From positions 186,001 to 250,000 of the forward strand of contig NZ_FNQM01000003.1 of NCBI RefSeq assembly GCF_900107585.1: a DNA stretch of 64,000 nucleotides, written 5' to 3'. The translations under genes were made by a program, and so were the position numbers. The number at the start of each line of letters is the position of its first letter. Positions within the stretch are counted from its first letter, which is position 1. The notes under the pieces were generated by a model that worked only from the letters and a program-made list of their open reading frames with translations, made no database searches and was not told the DNA's origin. The DNA is from Rubrimonas cliftonensis (GTDB taxonomy: Bacteria; Pseudomonadota; Alphaproteobacteria; Rhodobacterales; Rhodobacteraceae). Below, piece by piece: positions 63,556-64,000 of the stretch.

Positions 63556-64000
63556 ATGAACCGCCACGCGCCTCCGGCGGGGTCGCCCGCCCCGCGCCTG
63601 AAGCCGCCCGAAGGCGACACGGCCGACCGTCACGAGAGCGCGTGGCTGCACGTCTCGGGCCGCGCGGAGTACATCGACGACCTGCCCGAGCCGGAAGGCT
63701 GCCTGCACGCCTGCCTCGGCCTGTCAGAGCGCGCCCATGCGCGGATCGCCGCGCTCGACCTCGCGGCGGTTCTCGCGGCGCCCGGCGTGGCGGGCGTGCT
63801 GACGGCGCGGGACGTGCCTTGCGTCAACGACATCTCGCCCACCCACCGCCATGACGAGCCGGTGTTCGCCGAGGACCGCGTGCTGTTTCACGGCCAGCCG
63901 ATCTTCGCCGTGGTCGCCGCCACCCGAGCGCAGGCCCGCGCGGCGGCGCGGCTGGCGCGGGCGGACTACGAGGCGCTGCCGCACGCCGTCGACATCGAGG
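63556..64000 (+). CDS. xdhB: Xanthine dehydrogenase large (molybdopterin) subunit, 5' part
   Basis: The first 148 codons are visible; the window ends inside the gene. The start MNRHAPPAGSPAPRLKPPEG leads into HESAWLHVSGRAEYIDDLPEPEG, LHACLGLSERAHARI, VPCVNDISPTHRHDEPVFAE and FHGQPIFAVVAATRAQARAA, the N-terminal a/b-hammerhead of XdhB. It should carry the Moco active site further on. ATG lies one base after the xdhA stop. Confidence 0.95.
   Translation, partial: MNRHAPPAGSPAPRLKPPEGDTADRHESAWLHVSGRAEYIDDLPEPEGCLHACLGLSERAHARIAALDLAAVLAAPGVAGVLTARDVPCVNDISPTHRHDEPVFAEDRVLFHGQPIFAVVAATRAQARAAARLARADYEALPHAVDIE

Overview
The window is very GC-rich (third codon positions almost all G or C) chromosomal DNA from an alphaproteobacterium. 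A Rhodobacterales affiliation is inferred from gene content: malate dehydrogenase of the alphaproteobacterial type, ethylmalonyl-CoA mutase, a VPLPA-CTERM surface protein, a small phasin-like protein of the kind often labelled 'antifreeze protein' in this order, a 60-residue 'apolipoprotein acyltransferase'-like protein, and a C-P lyase operon carrying an extra acetyltransferase and a DUF1045 gene. No rRNA, insertion sequence, integrase, CRISPR array or prophage gene was seen. Genes are tightly packed, with many ATGA/GTGA/TTGA stop-start overlaps. The species cannot be named from the sequence.

Layout. 1-2.8 kb: partial universal stress protein, tRNA-Ala(CGC), then a compact yggT / AhpD-like / DsbA-like isomerase / GNAT run. 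2.8-9.4 kb: outer-membrane protein, mdh, DUF1244, an orphan, ecm, and a DoxX-hvfC pair. 9.4-15.7 kb: a poorly coding stretch, a DUF459 (SGNH) plus MBOAT acyltransferase locus, an alpha/beta hydrolase and gamma-glutamyltransferase. 15.8-19.2 kb: a two-gene module of a 113-residue protein and a 1014-residue Ig-like/LysM-like protein with an unrecognised C-terminal half, the best candidate here for an undescribed system. 19.3-31.5 kb: a complete phosphonate system (phnC-D-E-E, acetyltransferase, phnG-H-I-J-K-L-N, phnM and a DUF1045 2H-type protein) with a candidate Pho box, a candidate PhnF operator over an internal promoter, and a strong hairpin between phnD and phnE.

31.7-42.2 kb: tRNA-Gly(CCC), mlaE-mlaF, an unknown gene, a PqiA-like gene and a lipocalin (envelope lipid functions), then radA, cvpA, corA, a DUF3302-HlyD pair, purF and a beta-carbonic anhydrase. 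42.3-53.4 kb: two overlapping SDR genes, an outer-membrane barrel, two paralogous ABC exporter half-transporters either side of a VPLPA-CTERM protein, a tandem pair of Cys-cluster proteins separated by a small membrane protein, hemF and a flavin reductase-like protein. 53.5-58.3 kb: GNAT, GAF histidine kinase, OhrR-type regulator, phasin-like protein, GNAT, small membrane protein and upp. 58.3-64 kb: purine/ureide catabolism with 8-oxoguanine deaminase, a PuuE-UraD fusion, a secreted NTF2-like protein, uraH, xdhA and the start of xdhB.

How they work together: the phn genes import phosphonates (phnCDEE) and break the C-P bond (phnGHIJKLMN). The distal genes turn 8-oxoguanine and xanthine into urate and then process 5-hydroxyisourate and OHCU towards allantoin; the urate-oxidising enzyme itself is not in the window. 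All calls come from reading the sequence; no database search was run.
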